A stretch of 8,282 nt of DNA from Candidatus Coatesiibacteriota bacterium (GCA_003647755.1 QMNL01000055.1:1-8282), one strand, 5' to 3'. Shown: positions 1 through 6,915, counted from the stretch's first letter. The notes: a model not told the origin generated them from the letters alone. A program made the numbers and translations.

Positions 1-747
1 ACCGCTCGCGACGGCGGGGTGCTTCGGCTGACTGCTTACGTAACTGATCCCGAGAATAACGTGGATTACGTGGAGCTGTTCGAGATGGGGCACGGTTCCC
101 TCAACCTCTATCTCCTTGACAACGGTCTGGGCGGGGACGAGGTGGCCGGCGACAACAAATACTCGATTCAGATTAACTGCGGCCCCGGAGACATGTCGGC
201 AGGTCCTCATTACTACGAGCTGATAGCGCGCGACAAGGCCGGCAACAGGAGCGAGATATGGCCGTATCTTGAGATCAGGAGCGAGGGATTGCCGCTGCTT
301 CTGGGGCACGATGCGTCCGCCCCTCTGTTGGCTGCAGGATTCAGGCCGATGCAGGGCCAATTACACGCGGCGGCCCTCAGACCTCGCGAGTCCGGCACCC
401 CAGTCCCACTGTCTGCATATACGTATAATCCCGACGCGCCCGTTGTGCTCGAGGCGGGCTACGGCTACACGAGGATAACAACGGAAAGCGGGGGCAGGCT
501 TCAGGTGTTCGCAAGAGTGGCCGATCCAAACGGGCTGCAGGACATCGCGCAGGTTAAATTCAAGCTCTATGCTCTGGGTGTCTGGAACGGTGTTGACATG
601 CATAGGGACCCAACCGACCCCGGTGTGTATATGCTTGACCTAAATATAGGCGCTGGTGTGTATCCTGGGGTTTACATGGTGGACATAAGCGCCACAGACC
701 TAGAGGGCAACCAGGGCCGCTGGCCGGCGCTCACCGTGTGGGATTAG
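1..747 (+). CDS. C-terminal part of a surface/secreted protein with two Ig-like domains (5' truncated by window)
   Basis: The frame is open from base 1 and ends at TAG 745-747, giving 248 residues, so the true start lies upstream and the internal GTG at 19 need not be a start. Two similar beta-rich units are visible, at about residues 7-92 and 160-248. Each begins with a hydrophobic strand followed by an A-x-V-x-D-P turn, and each ends with an alternating strand, an A-x-D-x-x-G-N turn and a W-P-x-L strand. The first unit has an acidic loop, DNGLGGDEVAGDNKY, resembling the D-x-G-x-x-G-D loops that often bind Ca2+ in extracellular beta-sandwich repeats. No catalytic motif or membrane anchor is seen in this part. 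The role is probably structural or adhesive at the cell surface, but this is inference. The 3' end overlaps the convergent DUF512 gene by 17 bases. Confidence 0.75.
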   Translation, partial: TARDGGVLRLTAYVTDPENNVDYVELFEMGHGSLNLYLLDNGLGGDEVAGDNKYSIQINCGPGDMSAGPHYYELIARDKAGNRSEIWPYLEIRSEGLPLLLGHDASAPLLAAGFRPMQGQLHAAALRPRESGTPVPLSAYTYNPDAPVVLEAGYGYTRITTESGGRLQVFARVADPNGLQDIAQVKFKLYALGVWNGVDMHRDPTDPGVYMLDLNIGAGVYPGVYMVDISATDLEGNQGRWPALTVWD

Positions 748-2077
748 CGTCGAGATTTCGCCTTAGGAAACGAATGAACTGAAGACCTTGAACGGGGGCT
801 GCCTCGATAGTGGCTCCCGTCTCTTGTTTTAGCGTCTTTAGCGTCATTCCATCGAGGAACCGGCGAGAGCCTCCCTTGCGATCTGTCTTTTCGTCCTCCA
901 GGGCAACTTCTGGCACGAGCACGAGGTCGTTGCTCCCAAGACCTTCCGCCACTACTCTTCGCCTGATATCCTGGCCAACTAACAGTCCAGCCACTGTTAC
1001 GCTGTCCCCAAAAAATTTGTTGCCCACCTCGAGCACAGACACCTCTGTCCCCAACGCCTGATTTACCCGTTCAACCGCCCTCGAAAGTATGGGCGCCGCA
1101 AGTCTTCCCGTTACTATCGTGGCCCTTGCCCCCACAAGCGGATTTTCCGATTCCAGCCCGTCCAGCGCCTCGTCCAGCTCCGCCAGAAAGCTCGCGGCGA
1201 TCCCGACGCCGTTCTCGAGCTGGGCGAATTCGCCATACTCTCTCGCCTCCGGCAGCTGGACACGGGACATCAGGTAGAACTCGTCGCTCAAGAACAGGAC
1301 CTGCCTGCCAAGGCGCTTGGCGAGGTATGATTGAATGGGCAGCATCTCTTCGATGACCTGTCCAGCGTAACTGGGCGACACGGGCTTGATTGGGGGCAGG
1401 TGCTCTCTGAATCTTGTCAGGCCAACGGGCACGATGGCGATCGTCTGAACGCCGGGGTGCAGCGTCGCAAGGTCAGAAATGGTCTGTTCAAGGACCTTCC
1501 CGTCATTGATGCCCGGGCATAGCACGACCTGTGTATGGAGCTTTGCGCCGGCGCGTATGAGTCCCTTAAGCGCTGGTAATATAGGAGTCGCTGCTGGGTT
1601 GCCGAGCATTCTCCTGCGCACCGCATCGTCCGTGGCGTGGACGGAGACGTATAGCGGCGAGATGCCGAGCCGCTGAATCCTCTCTAGGTCTGCCGTTGAG
1701 ATGTTCGTGGCGGTTATGAAGTTGCCGAAGAGAAATGAGAGCCGGTAGTCGTCGTCCTTAACGTACAGGGACGGTCTGAGGCCCGTGGGCATCTGATCTA
1801 CGAAGCAGAATATACACCTGTTGGGGCAGATTCTGGGCTTGATCGGCTCAATAGTCAGGCCGATCGGCTGCTGGAACGTGCGGAGGATCGTTGCCGTCTG
1901 TGGCGTGCCGGATGCGTCCGTGTAGCTGATCTCGAGCCTATCGTCTGTCGAAGCTAGCATGAAGTCGATTTGGTCACCGATCTCGATGTCGTTGATGCTT
2001 GTGATCTGCGCCCCGGTTGGGATTTGTGCTGCATCTGCTGCGGAGCCGGGAAGCACCCTTGAGACGGTGATGGGCAA
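731..2077 (-). CDS. DUF512 family protein: PDZ domain plus radical SAM domain
   Basis: The product has 448 residues. Residues 1-60 form a PDZ-like domain (V-L-P-G-S-A-A near the start, then T-S-I-N-D). A radical SAM core follows, with the CX3CX2C cluster C84-P-N-R-C88-I-F-C91, which should bind a [4Fe-4S] cluster that cleaves S-adenosylmethionine. Family signatures follow in order: LFGNFITATN (117-126), VSVHATD (144-150), GNKFFGDSVTVAGLL (352-366) and FLDGMTLKTL (407-416). Domain order and length match the DUF512 family, whose reaction is unknown to me, so no substrate is assigned. The start is TTG at 2077, because the PDZ strand begins at once and a GAGG lies 10 bases upstream. It is separated by 3 bases from the AI-2E gene upstream, so the two are almost certainly co-transcribed and perhaps translationally coupled. 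The cytoplasm is the expected location, as no signal peptide is visible. Confidence 0.92.
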   Translation of the reverse strand: MPITVSRVLPGSAADAAQIPTGAQITSINDIEIGDQIDFMLASTDDRLEISYTDASGTPQTATILRTFQQPIGLTIEPIKPRICPNRCIFCFVDQMPTGLRPSLYVKDDDYRLSFLFGNFITATNISTADLERIQRLGISPLYVSVHATDDAVRRRMLGNPAATPILPALKGLIRAGAKLHTQVVLCPGINDGKVLEQTISDLATLHPGVQTIAIVPVGLTRFREHLPPIKPVSPSYAGQVIEEMLPIQSYLAKRLGRQVLFLSDEFYLMSRVQLPEAREYGEFAQLENGVGIAASFLAELDEALDGLESENPLVGARATIVTGRLAAPILSRAVERVNQALGTEVSVLEVGNKFFGDSVTVAGLLVGQDIRRRVVAEGLGSNDLVLVPEVALEDEKTDRKGGSRRFLDGMTLKTLKQETGATIEAAPVQGLQFIRFLRRNLDANPTR

Positions 2078-2080
2078 TCG

Positions 2081-3397
2081 TTATTTGCCTCGCTTGTTTT
2101 GTTTTCGGCGGTGCTTCGGTTCTGAGCGGCTGTCTGGTAGTTTCTGCTCGTTTTTTTGCTGTTGTGTTTCTGCGCTGGGCTCGGACATTGAGGGGGAGCT
2201 CGATGACTTCTCTGTTATTGTGGGCGTAGCAGTTGGCTCTGGTTGCTGTCTGCGGTCCTGTTGACTCGGCGGCATCTCCTTGCGCGCCTCGACCGCTCCT
2301 GCCCTTATCTTCCTATAGAAGTGCATGAAGATGACTTTCGCCACGGCGGCGAGCGGCACGGCCAGAATCACTCCCACGAATCCGCCAAGGATGCCGCCGG
2401 CCAGAACGGCCAGGATGATGAGCAGTGGGTGCAACCCGACTTTTCTTCCGACAATTCTGGGCGTAATCACGAAGCCCTCGAGCGCCTGCATCGCTGCGAA
2501 AAGCAGGACGACGAAGAGCGGCCCTTGCCACCAGGGCTGCGAATGAAAGCCAGCGACTATCGCCGACGGGATAAACCCAATCACGAGGCACAAATACGGG
2601 ACCATGTATGCAAACCCGGACAAAACGCCAAGCAACGGCCAGTAGGGCACACCTATCAGCCATAAGCCCGTGCAGTAAAGCACCGAGAGAACGAGCGCAA
2701 CGAGCAGCTGCCCTCGTATCAAGTTGCCAAGTGTGGCATTGATCTCGCTAATGAGCCCGGCCATGAAGTCCCTCCGTCTTGCTGGAATAAGCGATAACAC
2801 GCTGCCGGTTATCTTATCAAAATCACGCAGGATGTAGAACACTACTACCGGTGTGATTGCCAGTCCGATTAGCCAACCTATCAGCGCAACAACACTCCCA
2901 AAGGTGCCGGCAATGAGAGTCCCAACGGGTCTCGCGGCTTTTGTGGCAAGTGATTTGAGCGTCTCGGCTTGAGGCGCCAGCGCATTCATGAACGACTCGA
3001 GGTCGGAGGGGAACTTCTCGCCGAAGAATCGCTCCCACAAAGAGATCGCCCAATCTCTGGCCTTCGCGAGATATGTGGGCACGTTACCTGCCAGCTGCGC
3101 TATCTCGCTGCATAGGGCTGGCAGAATGAGGAAGAGGACCAATGCCGCCATCGCCACCATCAGCACGGTTACTAGTATGATGCCCAACGTTCGATTCACG
3201 CCGGCCCTTTCCAGCCGGCTAACGACTGGATTGAGTGCGTATGCGGCGAGGGAAGCGAATACTATCATGCCGATGAGCGAGCGCAGCTGCCACAGGACGT
3301 ATAGCAGCAGCGCAATGCCAAGAATGGAGACGGCGATCAGCATAGAGCTGGCAACCGGCCTGAAAGTATGCCCCGTTCCGTGGTTTTCGTGTCCCAT
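2081..3397 (-). CDS. AI-2E family (PF01594-type) membrane transporter/permease
   Basis: The product has 438 residues and a polytopic membrane profile: N-terminal hydrophobic helices (about 18-57 and 70-94), a soluble amphipathic stretch (95-160), then further helices from about 160 to 358. Family hallmarks are present: NLIRGQLLVALVLSVL (225-240), GVPYWPLLGVL (249-259), MVPYLCLVIG (265-274), ITPRIVGRKVGLHPLL (311-326) and GGFVGVILAVPLAAV (338-352). Members export or transport small molecules or ions (autoinducer-2, or Na+/H+ exchange in some), and the substrate cannot be read from sequence. ATG at 3397 is chosen because AGGAG lies about 10 bases upstream and the protein enters its first helix soon after. 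An in-frame upstream extension to 3544 lacks family character. Residues 373-438 form a low-complexity Q/P/S/E then K/R-rich tail, longer than usual for the family. It is the first gene of a leftward operon with the DUF512 gene. Confidence 0.9.
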   Translation of the reverse strand: MGHENHGTGHTFRPVASSMLIAVSILGIALLLYVLWQLRSLIGMIVFASLAAYALNPVVSRLERAGVNRTLGIILVTVLMVAMAALVLFLILPALCSEIAQLAGNVPTYLAKARDWAISLWERFFGEKFPSDLESFMNALAPQAETLKSLATKAARPVGTLIAGTFGSVVALIGWLIGLAITPVVVFYILRDFDKITGSVLSLIPARRRDFMAGLISEINATLGNLIRGQLLVALVLSVLYCTGLWLIGVPYWPLLGVLSGFAYMVPYLCLVIGFIPSAIVAGFHSQPWWQGPLFVVLLFAAMQALEGFVITPRIVGRKVGLHPLLIILAVLAGGILGGFVGVILAVPLAAVAKVIFMHFYRKIRAGAVEARKEMPPSQQDRRQQPEPTATPTITEKSSSSPSMSEPSAETQQQKNEQKLPDSRSEPKHRRKQNKRGK

Positions 3398-3478
3398 TAT
3401 GTATTTTCTCCTAAACTCTGCGCTAATCCCAGACCCCGGCAAGGCGACATCTGCTTCCTGGGAGCCTCTCGCCTCAGT

Positions 3479-3506
3479 TTGAAAGCAGATTGGAATGTGA
3501 TATAAG
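3479..3506 (+). promoter_or_regulatory. Candidate sigma-70-type promoter with extended -10, upstream of the shell-protein gene
   Basis: A TTGAAA at 3479-3484 is followed by a 16-base spacer and TATAAG at 3501-3506, with TG at 3498-3499 giving an extended -10. Each hexamer matches the consensus at 5 of 6 positions. The predicted start is near 3513, about 68 bases before the TTG start at 3581. It would drive the shell-protein and TonB-like genes. It is prediction only, as the sigma-factor consensus in this organism is unknown. Confidence 0.45.
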
Positions 3507-3515
3507 CTCAAGATT

Positions 3516-3544
3516 AGCATAGTTAGTATCAGGGGCCATCTCAA
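3516..3544 (-). promoter_or_regulatory. Candidate promoter for the AI-2E/DUF512 operon
   Basis: Read on the minus strand, TTGAGA (3544-3539) and TATGCT (3521-3516) are separated by 17 bases, matching the consensus at 5/6 and 4/6 positions. Transcription would begin near 3509 and leave a leader of about 110 bases before ATG 3397. It faces the plus-strand promoter candidate at 3479-3506, so the two start sites would nearly coincide. The evidence is motif matching alone. Confidence 0.3.
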
Positions 3545-3580
3545 GCCACTTGTCTTGGCCTATTTGTGAGGGGATAAGCG

Positions 3581-3847
3581 TTGAACCTGGGCAGAATTAT
3601 CGGCAGGGTAGTCGCCACGCGCAAGGACGACCGGCTGAGGGGCATCAAGCTTCTCCTGTTACAGCCGTTGAGAAGCGATCAGACGGAGATTGGCGGCCCC
3701 ATTGTGGCCGTCGATTCGGCCGGCGCAGGCGCGTCGGAGATGGTTCTTTGGGTCACGGGCAAGGAGGCGGCGATCCCGTTCAGGAGGGATGTCCCCGTTG
3801 ATGCCTGTGTCGTGGGTATTGTGGATAGTGCAGATGTCTCCGGATAG
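3581..3847 (+). CDS. EutN/CcmL-type bacterial microcompartment vertex (BMC-P) protein
   Basis: This 88-residue protein has the usual length for the family. It shows the family pattern throughout: MNLGRIIGRVVATRKDDRL at the N-terminus, the GIKLLLLQPL strand (21-30), IVAVDSAGAGASEMVLWVTG (41-60) and the closing VDACVVGIVDS (73-83). Family members form pentamers that cap the corners of icosahedral microcompartment shells such as carboxysomes and ethanolamine or propanediol compartments. The TTG start is supported by AGGGG 7 bases upstream and by the exact family N-terminus. No hexameric shell protein (BMC-H or BMC-T), encapsulated enzyme or encapsulation peptide occurs in the window, so a role in a compartment is not shown here. 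It overlaps the following TonB-like gene by 14 bases, suggesting co-expression. Confidence 0.9.
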   Translation: MNLGRIIGRVVATRKDDRLRGIKLLLLQPLRSDQTEIGGPIVAVDSAGAGASEMVLWVTGKEAAIPFRRDVPVDACVVGIVDSADVSG

Positions 3848-4631
3848 TCGCTACGTGGCAATCGGCCTTGCCACATCAGTGATGGCCCACGTCCTTATTG
3901 CCGTTCTAATTCCGGCGCCCGCCCCGGCGACACAGCACAGGCCGAAGGAGGAGCTCATCGAGGTCGATCTCTTTCCGGTTGCCTACGGGGCGCTGGGATA
4001 TGATGTGGCGGCGATGGGTGTTTCTGAGAAGGAGGCAAAACTGCTCTCGAAGCTCTCTGCCGATACCCTTTCCTTTGCCGAGCAGCTCCCGCTGGGGATA
4101 TTCACACGTCCGCCCAAATCAACTTCCGCACCGGGCGATCTCACGCTTAACGTGAACGACCTGCCGGACAAGCGCCTCCCCGAAATGGTAGAGAAGGCGC
4201 TCGAGAGGCTGGCGAAGTCCCGGCGCGATACGGGCATGGCTGGAGCGAGGGAGCTGAAGCCGTGGTCGCTTGCACCTTCTCAGCCCAACGAGAAGGTAAG
4301 CATGCCCAAGATCACACCATTGGCCGCGTCGAGCCAGGGTGAGAGGCCCGCGGTCAACGTCGAGTCCATTATGGGACCTGCCTCGGCGAGGCGCATCGTT
4401 TATCGTCCAGCACTGGGCCAGGTGACGATCACGACGCCGGGAAGCGTTCGGATCAAGTTTTGGGTGCAGCCCGACGGCTCTGTTGCCAGGATGCTCTTCG
4501 AGCAGAAGCTCGATGCGAACCTCGACAATTACTCTCTGAGATACGTCCGGGCACTCAGGTTCGAGCCGCTGCCCGAGGGCAAGAACTACATTGAGTGGGG
4601 CACGATAACGATAACCTTCCGTCCTGAATAG
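3834..4631 (+). CDS. TonB-like energy transducer / TonB C-terminal domain protein
   Basis: The product has 265 residues with TonB-type architecture. A short cytoplasmic N-terminus leads to one membrane helix at about residues 7-28 (ending VLIAVLIPAPAPA). A periplasmic linker follows at about 30-180, and a TonB-like C-terminal domain occupies about 185-265 (VRIKFWVQPDGSVARM at 205-220, LRYVRALRFEPLP at 235-247, WGTITITF at 255-262). TonB proteins pass proton-motive force from ExbB/ExbD to outer-membrane receptors, which implies a two-membrane envelope. Some paralogues serve other transport or motility machines. The linker is less proline-rich than in classic TonB. ATG 3834 is chosen because the membrane helix begins right after it; GTG 3828 is an in-frame alternative, and the longer upstream frame only reads through the shell-protein gene. 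ExbB/ExbD and receptors are not in the window, so the partner is unknown. Confidence 0.8.
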   Translation: MSPDSRYVAIGLATSVMAHVLIAVLIPAPAPATQHRPKEELIEVDLFPVAYGALGYDVAAMGVSEKEAKLLSKLSADTLSFAEQLPLGIFTRPPKSTSAPGDLTLNVNDLPDKRLPEMVEKALERLAKSRRDTGMAGARELKPWSLAPSQPNEKVSMPKITPLAASSQGERPAVNVESIMGPASARRIVYRPALGQVTITTPGSVRIKFWVQPDGSVARMLFEQKLDANLDNYSLRYVRALRFEPLPEGKNYIEWGTITITFRPE

Positions 4632-4951
4632 GCCGCCGCGACTACCCTTGGCAAGGCGCCTGCTCTCTGTGCGAAACAGGAGTTGGCCTCTGAATCTGCC
4701 CCTTGAGCCGATCGCGGCAACCGACAGAGATGGCCTGGATCACGATTTATCTCTCATTAGGAAGGACTCTAGCATCGGCTGGACTTTCTGGTTCAGTCGC
4801 AGTGGCGGTCCCGATATTTGGCAGAAAATCGACATCTACTGCAAGATGAAGATGTGCCAGATGAAATGTCGAGACTGGATTGCAGTCTTGGACCACATTC
4901 CCACCGACGGAGCGACAACCATGGCTTTCAGGATCTACAGGGGGAACATAG

Positions 4952-5053
4952 GAACATGATTCCCAAGCCAAGGCGCTCGCCGAGGCAAAGAGCATGAAAG
5001 GCTACGTCAAGGAGGCGGATGCGCTGCTGGCAGAGATCGATAAGAAGAGGTAA
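4952..5053 (+). pseudogene. Remnant 3' end of a coding sequence (helical, repeat-like C-terminus)
   Basis: After an in-frame TAG at 4949-4951, the frame runs for 33 codons to TAA 5051-5053. It encodes an Ala/Lys/Glu-rich helical stretch with AKALAEAKSMKGYVKEADAL and a basic tail ending DKKR. This resembles the last helices of a TPR or coiled-coil protein far more than random frames nearby do. No start codon or upstream coding sequence in the same frame is seen. It may be the surviving tail of a decayed or rearranged gene. The inverted-repeat element begins 21 bases after its stop. Confidence 0.35.
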
Positions 5054-5074
5054 CCACGAATACGGGAGGAAGGC

Positions 5075-5218
5075 ACCACAGAGACACAGAGTTCCACAGA
5101 GAAAATGAATAAGACTATTCTTCGAATAGATGAGGAGCCAAGAAACGGCCGGGATGTATTCAGCTCCCGCGGCCCTTCGACTTTGCCCGTTCTCTGTGGA
5201 ACTCTGTGTCTCTGTGGT
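5075..5218. repeat. Palindromic element: perfect 29-bp inverted repeat around an 86-bp core (MITE/REP-like)
   Basis: The left arm (5075-5103) begins ACCACAGAGACACAGAG. The right arm (5190-5218) is its exact reverse complement over 29 bases. The core contains a small hairpin, CTATTC-TTC-GAATAG (5115-5129), and an imperfect GC hairpin around 5147-5175. There is no transposase frame and no clear target-site duplication. ACCACAGAGACACAGAG-type sequences occur, from my recollection, as dispersed intergenic repeats in diverse environmental bacteria. A small non-autonomous mobile element or a repeat pair folding in RNA are both possible. Confidence 0.7.
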
Positions 5219-5290
5219 TAATCCATACCAATTTCCTCCACGAAGTTCATCAAGACGCACGAAAGAAATGACGCCTCGCCCGTTAAAATG

Positions 5291-5320
5291 AAAGCGGTGT
5301 CAAGCCACGGCACTCCAAAG
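5291..5320. repeat. Possible dispersed intergenic repeat fragment
   Basis: The segment beginning AAAGCGGTGTCAAGCCACGG and ending CACTCCAAAG resembles, by memory, a GCGGTG-TCAAG-CCACCGC hairpin repeat seen between genes in several uncultured lineages. Here the pairing is imperfect. Only one copy is present in the window, so the repeat status rests on recollection rather than on the sequence. Confidence 0.25.
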
Positions 5321-5369
5321 AAGGGGGTCGCCCACACGGCCAATTTGGTTTTTCTGGTTTGGCGTGAAG

Positions 5370-5402
5370 CTCTTGACAGCTTGAGTGGTTCAAGAGTAGC
5401 CT
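5370..5402 (+). promoter_or_regulatory. Possible promoter/operator of the ATP synthase operon
   Basis: TTGACA (5373-5378) is a perfect -35 hexamer. An 18-base spacer leads to TAGCCT (5397-5402), a poor -10 (3 of 6). The -35 overlaps a 7-bp inverted repeat, CTCTTGA (5370-5376) and TCAAGAG (5390-5396), which could be an operator half-site pair. It lies about 90 bases before ATG 5495. Support is motif-level only. Confidence 0.25.
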
Positions 5403-5494
5403 GAGTTCTCTCTTTTGGGCGTTTTGTGTTAGCCACTTTAGCTGAAGTTTTTGGCCTTAGTTACCGAATAGAGCAAAGGGCAGTAGAGCCTGAT

Positions 5495-5770
5495 ATGAGA
5501 GAGCCGCGAGGGCCCAAGGACGAGGCTTCGAGAGAGTTCTTCCGAAGTATTGGGCTCGTTACTCAGATAGGCCTAACGGTTGTGGTGGCGATTGGACTGG
5601 GCTTTGCGGCGGGATTCTATGTTGACAGGTGGCTTGACACAGACCACACTTTTTTGATTGTTGGCATATTGTTTGGAATTGGTGCTGCTTTCTGGAACGT
5701 GTATCGGTTGCTTCTAAAGGGTTTCATTCCGCCGGGTTCGGCCGGCGATGATGATTCCGGGGATGATTGA
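5495..5770 (+). CDS. atpZ: AtpZ/AtpI-family small F0 accessory membrane protein
   Basis: The product has 91 residues with two membrane helices, about 22-43 and 51-72. Between them is the short FYVDRWLDT turn with Asp44, and GILFGIGAAFWNVYRLLL (57-74) matches the second helix of AtpZ-like proteins. These small proteins are found at the head of ATP synthase operons, where they are linked to c-ring assembly or to ion delivery (Mg2+/Ca2+ in some proposals). An Asp-rich tail (85-91) ends the protein. ATG 5495 is preferred because the charged MREPRGPKDE start fits the family. A GTG at 5426 would add 23 residues with no family character, although neither start has a strong ribosome-binding site. It is the first gene of the F0 operon, and the next gene begins 35 bases downstream. 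Confidence 0.8.
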   Translation: MREPRGPKDEASREFFRSIGLVTQIGLTVVVAIGLGFAAGFYVDRWLDTDHTFLIVGILFGIGAAFWNVYRLLLKGFIPPGSAGDDDSGDD

Positions 5771-5805
5771 GCCCTGTGGATTTCCCGTTAAAGGGGTCTT
5801 GCGAT

Positions 5806-6228
5806 ATGGATGCACAGACTGAGTTGTTGTTCAGTTTTAGACGTCGTGTGATCAAGGTCGCGGCGGGAGCCGTGCTCGTGGTGTGCGGCTCGTGCGTGTT
5901 CATGGGTTACTGGGGCGTTGCCCTGGGTTTTGGGCTAGGCGCGGTGGCAAGTATTGCGGGATTTTGGTTTGCGGTGAAGAAGTCGCTTAGATTGCTTGTG
6001 ATTGCCGATTCGAATCGAGCGGCAGCCTACTCGTTCGCGTGGCTTGTGCCGAGGTTCTTACTGTTTGGTTTGGCACTGGCGATCGGGGCGAAGTATTCGT
6101 CGGTCAGTTTTGCGGCCGTGGCGGCGGGGATATTTCTCTGCCACGTCATACTCGTCCTCTACGAGCCGGTGATAAGCCGTTTTGGTGCGGGGCCCGGCGA
6201 GGCTCCGGGGGTATCGAGAGGGGCCTGA
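5806..6228 (+). CDS. atpI: AtpI-like protein (ATP synthase subunit I family)
   Basis: The product has 140 residues and four predicted membrane helices (about 16-34, 36-57, 77-97 and 101-122). It has a basic start, FRRRVIK, and a central VPRFLLFGLALAIGAK segment followed by a FAAVAAGIFLCHVILVLYE helix pair, which fits the ATP synthase I family. AtpI acts in assembly of the c-ring in some bacteria and is not part of the final motor. ATG 5806 has AAGGGG 9 bases upstream. A TTG at 5767 overlapping the previous stop would add 13 residues without good support. The family is weakly conserved, so the call rests on topology, the gene order before atpB and the residual pattern. It ends 3 bases before the atpB start. 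Confidence 0.78.
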   Translation: MDAQTELLFSFRRRVIKVAAGAVLVVCGSCVFMGYWGVALGFGLGAVASIAGFWFAVKKSLRLLVIADSNRAAAYSFAWLVPRFLLFGLALAIGAKYSSVSFAAVAAGIFLCHVILVLYEPVISRFGAGPGEAPGVSRGA

Positions 6229-6231
6229 GGG

Positions 6232-6915
6232 ATGGAAGGGATAGGACACGTTCCCCAGATACAGCTTTGGGGCCAGCCCGGCGAGGCGCTGGGCACGGTG
6301 AACTACGTAACCGTCATAATGACCTGGGTCGTGATGGCCATCATCATCATTGCCTCAGTGTTGATAGTCAGGCGGTTGAAGGAGGTGCCGGGCCGGGTGC
6401 AGGTAGTAGTTGAGCTGTTCGCCCGGATGTTTGACGGGCTGGTGAAAGACGCCCTGGATAGTAATGCTCGGGGCTATCTTCCGCTGATTGGCACGTTATT
6501 TATTTTTCTCATCTTGTCCAACTGGATTGGTGTGATTCCAGGCCTTGAGGAGCCTACAAGGGACATTAATACGCCGTTGTCGCTGGGCATAATGGGGTTT
6601 TTTGTTTGGCATTTGTCGGGAGTTCGTGCCAAGGGCTTTTTCGGTTATCTGAAGGGCTTCTTTGAGCCGATATTCTTCATGATGCCGCTTAATGTCGTCG
6701 GCGAGGTCGCGAAAGTCATATCCATCTCTTTCCGTCTGTTCGGCAATATAATGGGCGGAGCCATCATCATAATAGTTGTCTCCAACCTCTTGTTTTATTT
6801 GGTTGTGCCGGTGCTTCTGAACGGGTTCTTCGGGATATTTGTTGGCTCAGTTCAGGCCTTTGTATTCACGATGCTGTATTTGACTTACACTTCCGTAGCG
6901 GTTCGTTCCGACTAG
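6232..6915 (+). CDS. atpB: F0F1 ATP synthase subunit a
   Basis: The product has 227 residues, typical in length for a bacterial subunit a. It forms the stator ion channel beside the rotating c-ring. The essential arginine is R168 in SFRLFGN (166-172), equivalent to E. coli R210, with N172 matching N214. Q208 in the SVQAFVFTML helix (206-215) matches E. coli Q252. Other family segments are LFIFLILSNWIGVIPG (89-104) and FMMPLNVVGEVAKVIS (149-164). The positions matching E. coli E219 and H245 appear to be A177 and G201, so that polar pair is missing. ATG 6232 follows GAGAGGGG and GAGG purine runs, 3 bases after the AtpI stop, so coupled translation is likely. The tetra-hairpin c gene starts 16 bases downstream. 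Confidence 0.97.
   Translation: MEGIGHVPQIQLWGQPGEALGTVNYVTVIMTWVVMAIIIIASVLIVRRLKEVPGRVQVVVELFARMFDGLVKDALDSNARGYLPLIGTLFIFLILSNWIGVIPGLEEPTRDINTPLSLGIMGFFVWHLSGVRAKGFFGYLKGFFEPIFFMMPLNVVGEVAKVISISFRLFGNIMGGAIIIIVVSNLLFYLVVPVLLNGFFGIFVGSVQAFVFTMLYLTYTSVAVRSD

Larger units (their letters stand above)
4632..5494. other. Intergenic region with no convincing intact gene
   Basis: These roughly 860 bases separate the TonB-like gene from the ATP synthase operon. A frame from TTG 4648 to 4959 (103 codons) has no recognisable domain, no good ribosome-binding site and an erratic composition, and I do not call it. The rest holds a short remnant coding frame (4952-5053), a perfect 29-bp inverted repeat (5075-5218), a second repeat-like fragment (5291-5320) and a promoter-like segment (5370-5402). 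A weak GTG-initiated extension of the AtpZ frame (5426-5494) is also here. No tRNA or rRNA is evident. Confidence 0.6.

Noticed and set aside
2988..3482. 164-codon plus-strand frame
   Set aside because: Antisense to the well-supported AI-2E gene; no domain and low-quality composition.
4648..4959. 103-codon plus-strand frame after the TonB-like gene
   Set aside because: TTG start without a good ribosome-binding site, no recognisable domain, and mixed unstructured composition; more likely non-coding or decayed sequence.
4928..5260. 110-codon minus-strand frame across the inverted repeat
   Set aside because: It runs through both repeat arms and the remnant coding end; the Cys/Leu-rich sequence is a product of the repeat, not a protein family.
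5054..5320. CRISPR array or insertion sequence
   Set aside because: Only one pair of inverted arms, no regularly spaced direct repeats, and no transposase or Cas frame.
6039..6413. 124-codon plus-strand frame overlapping atpI and atpB
   Set aside because: Overlaps two recognised genes in another frame; Arg/Gly-rich shadow.
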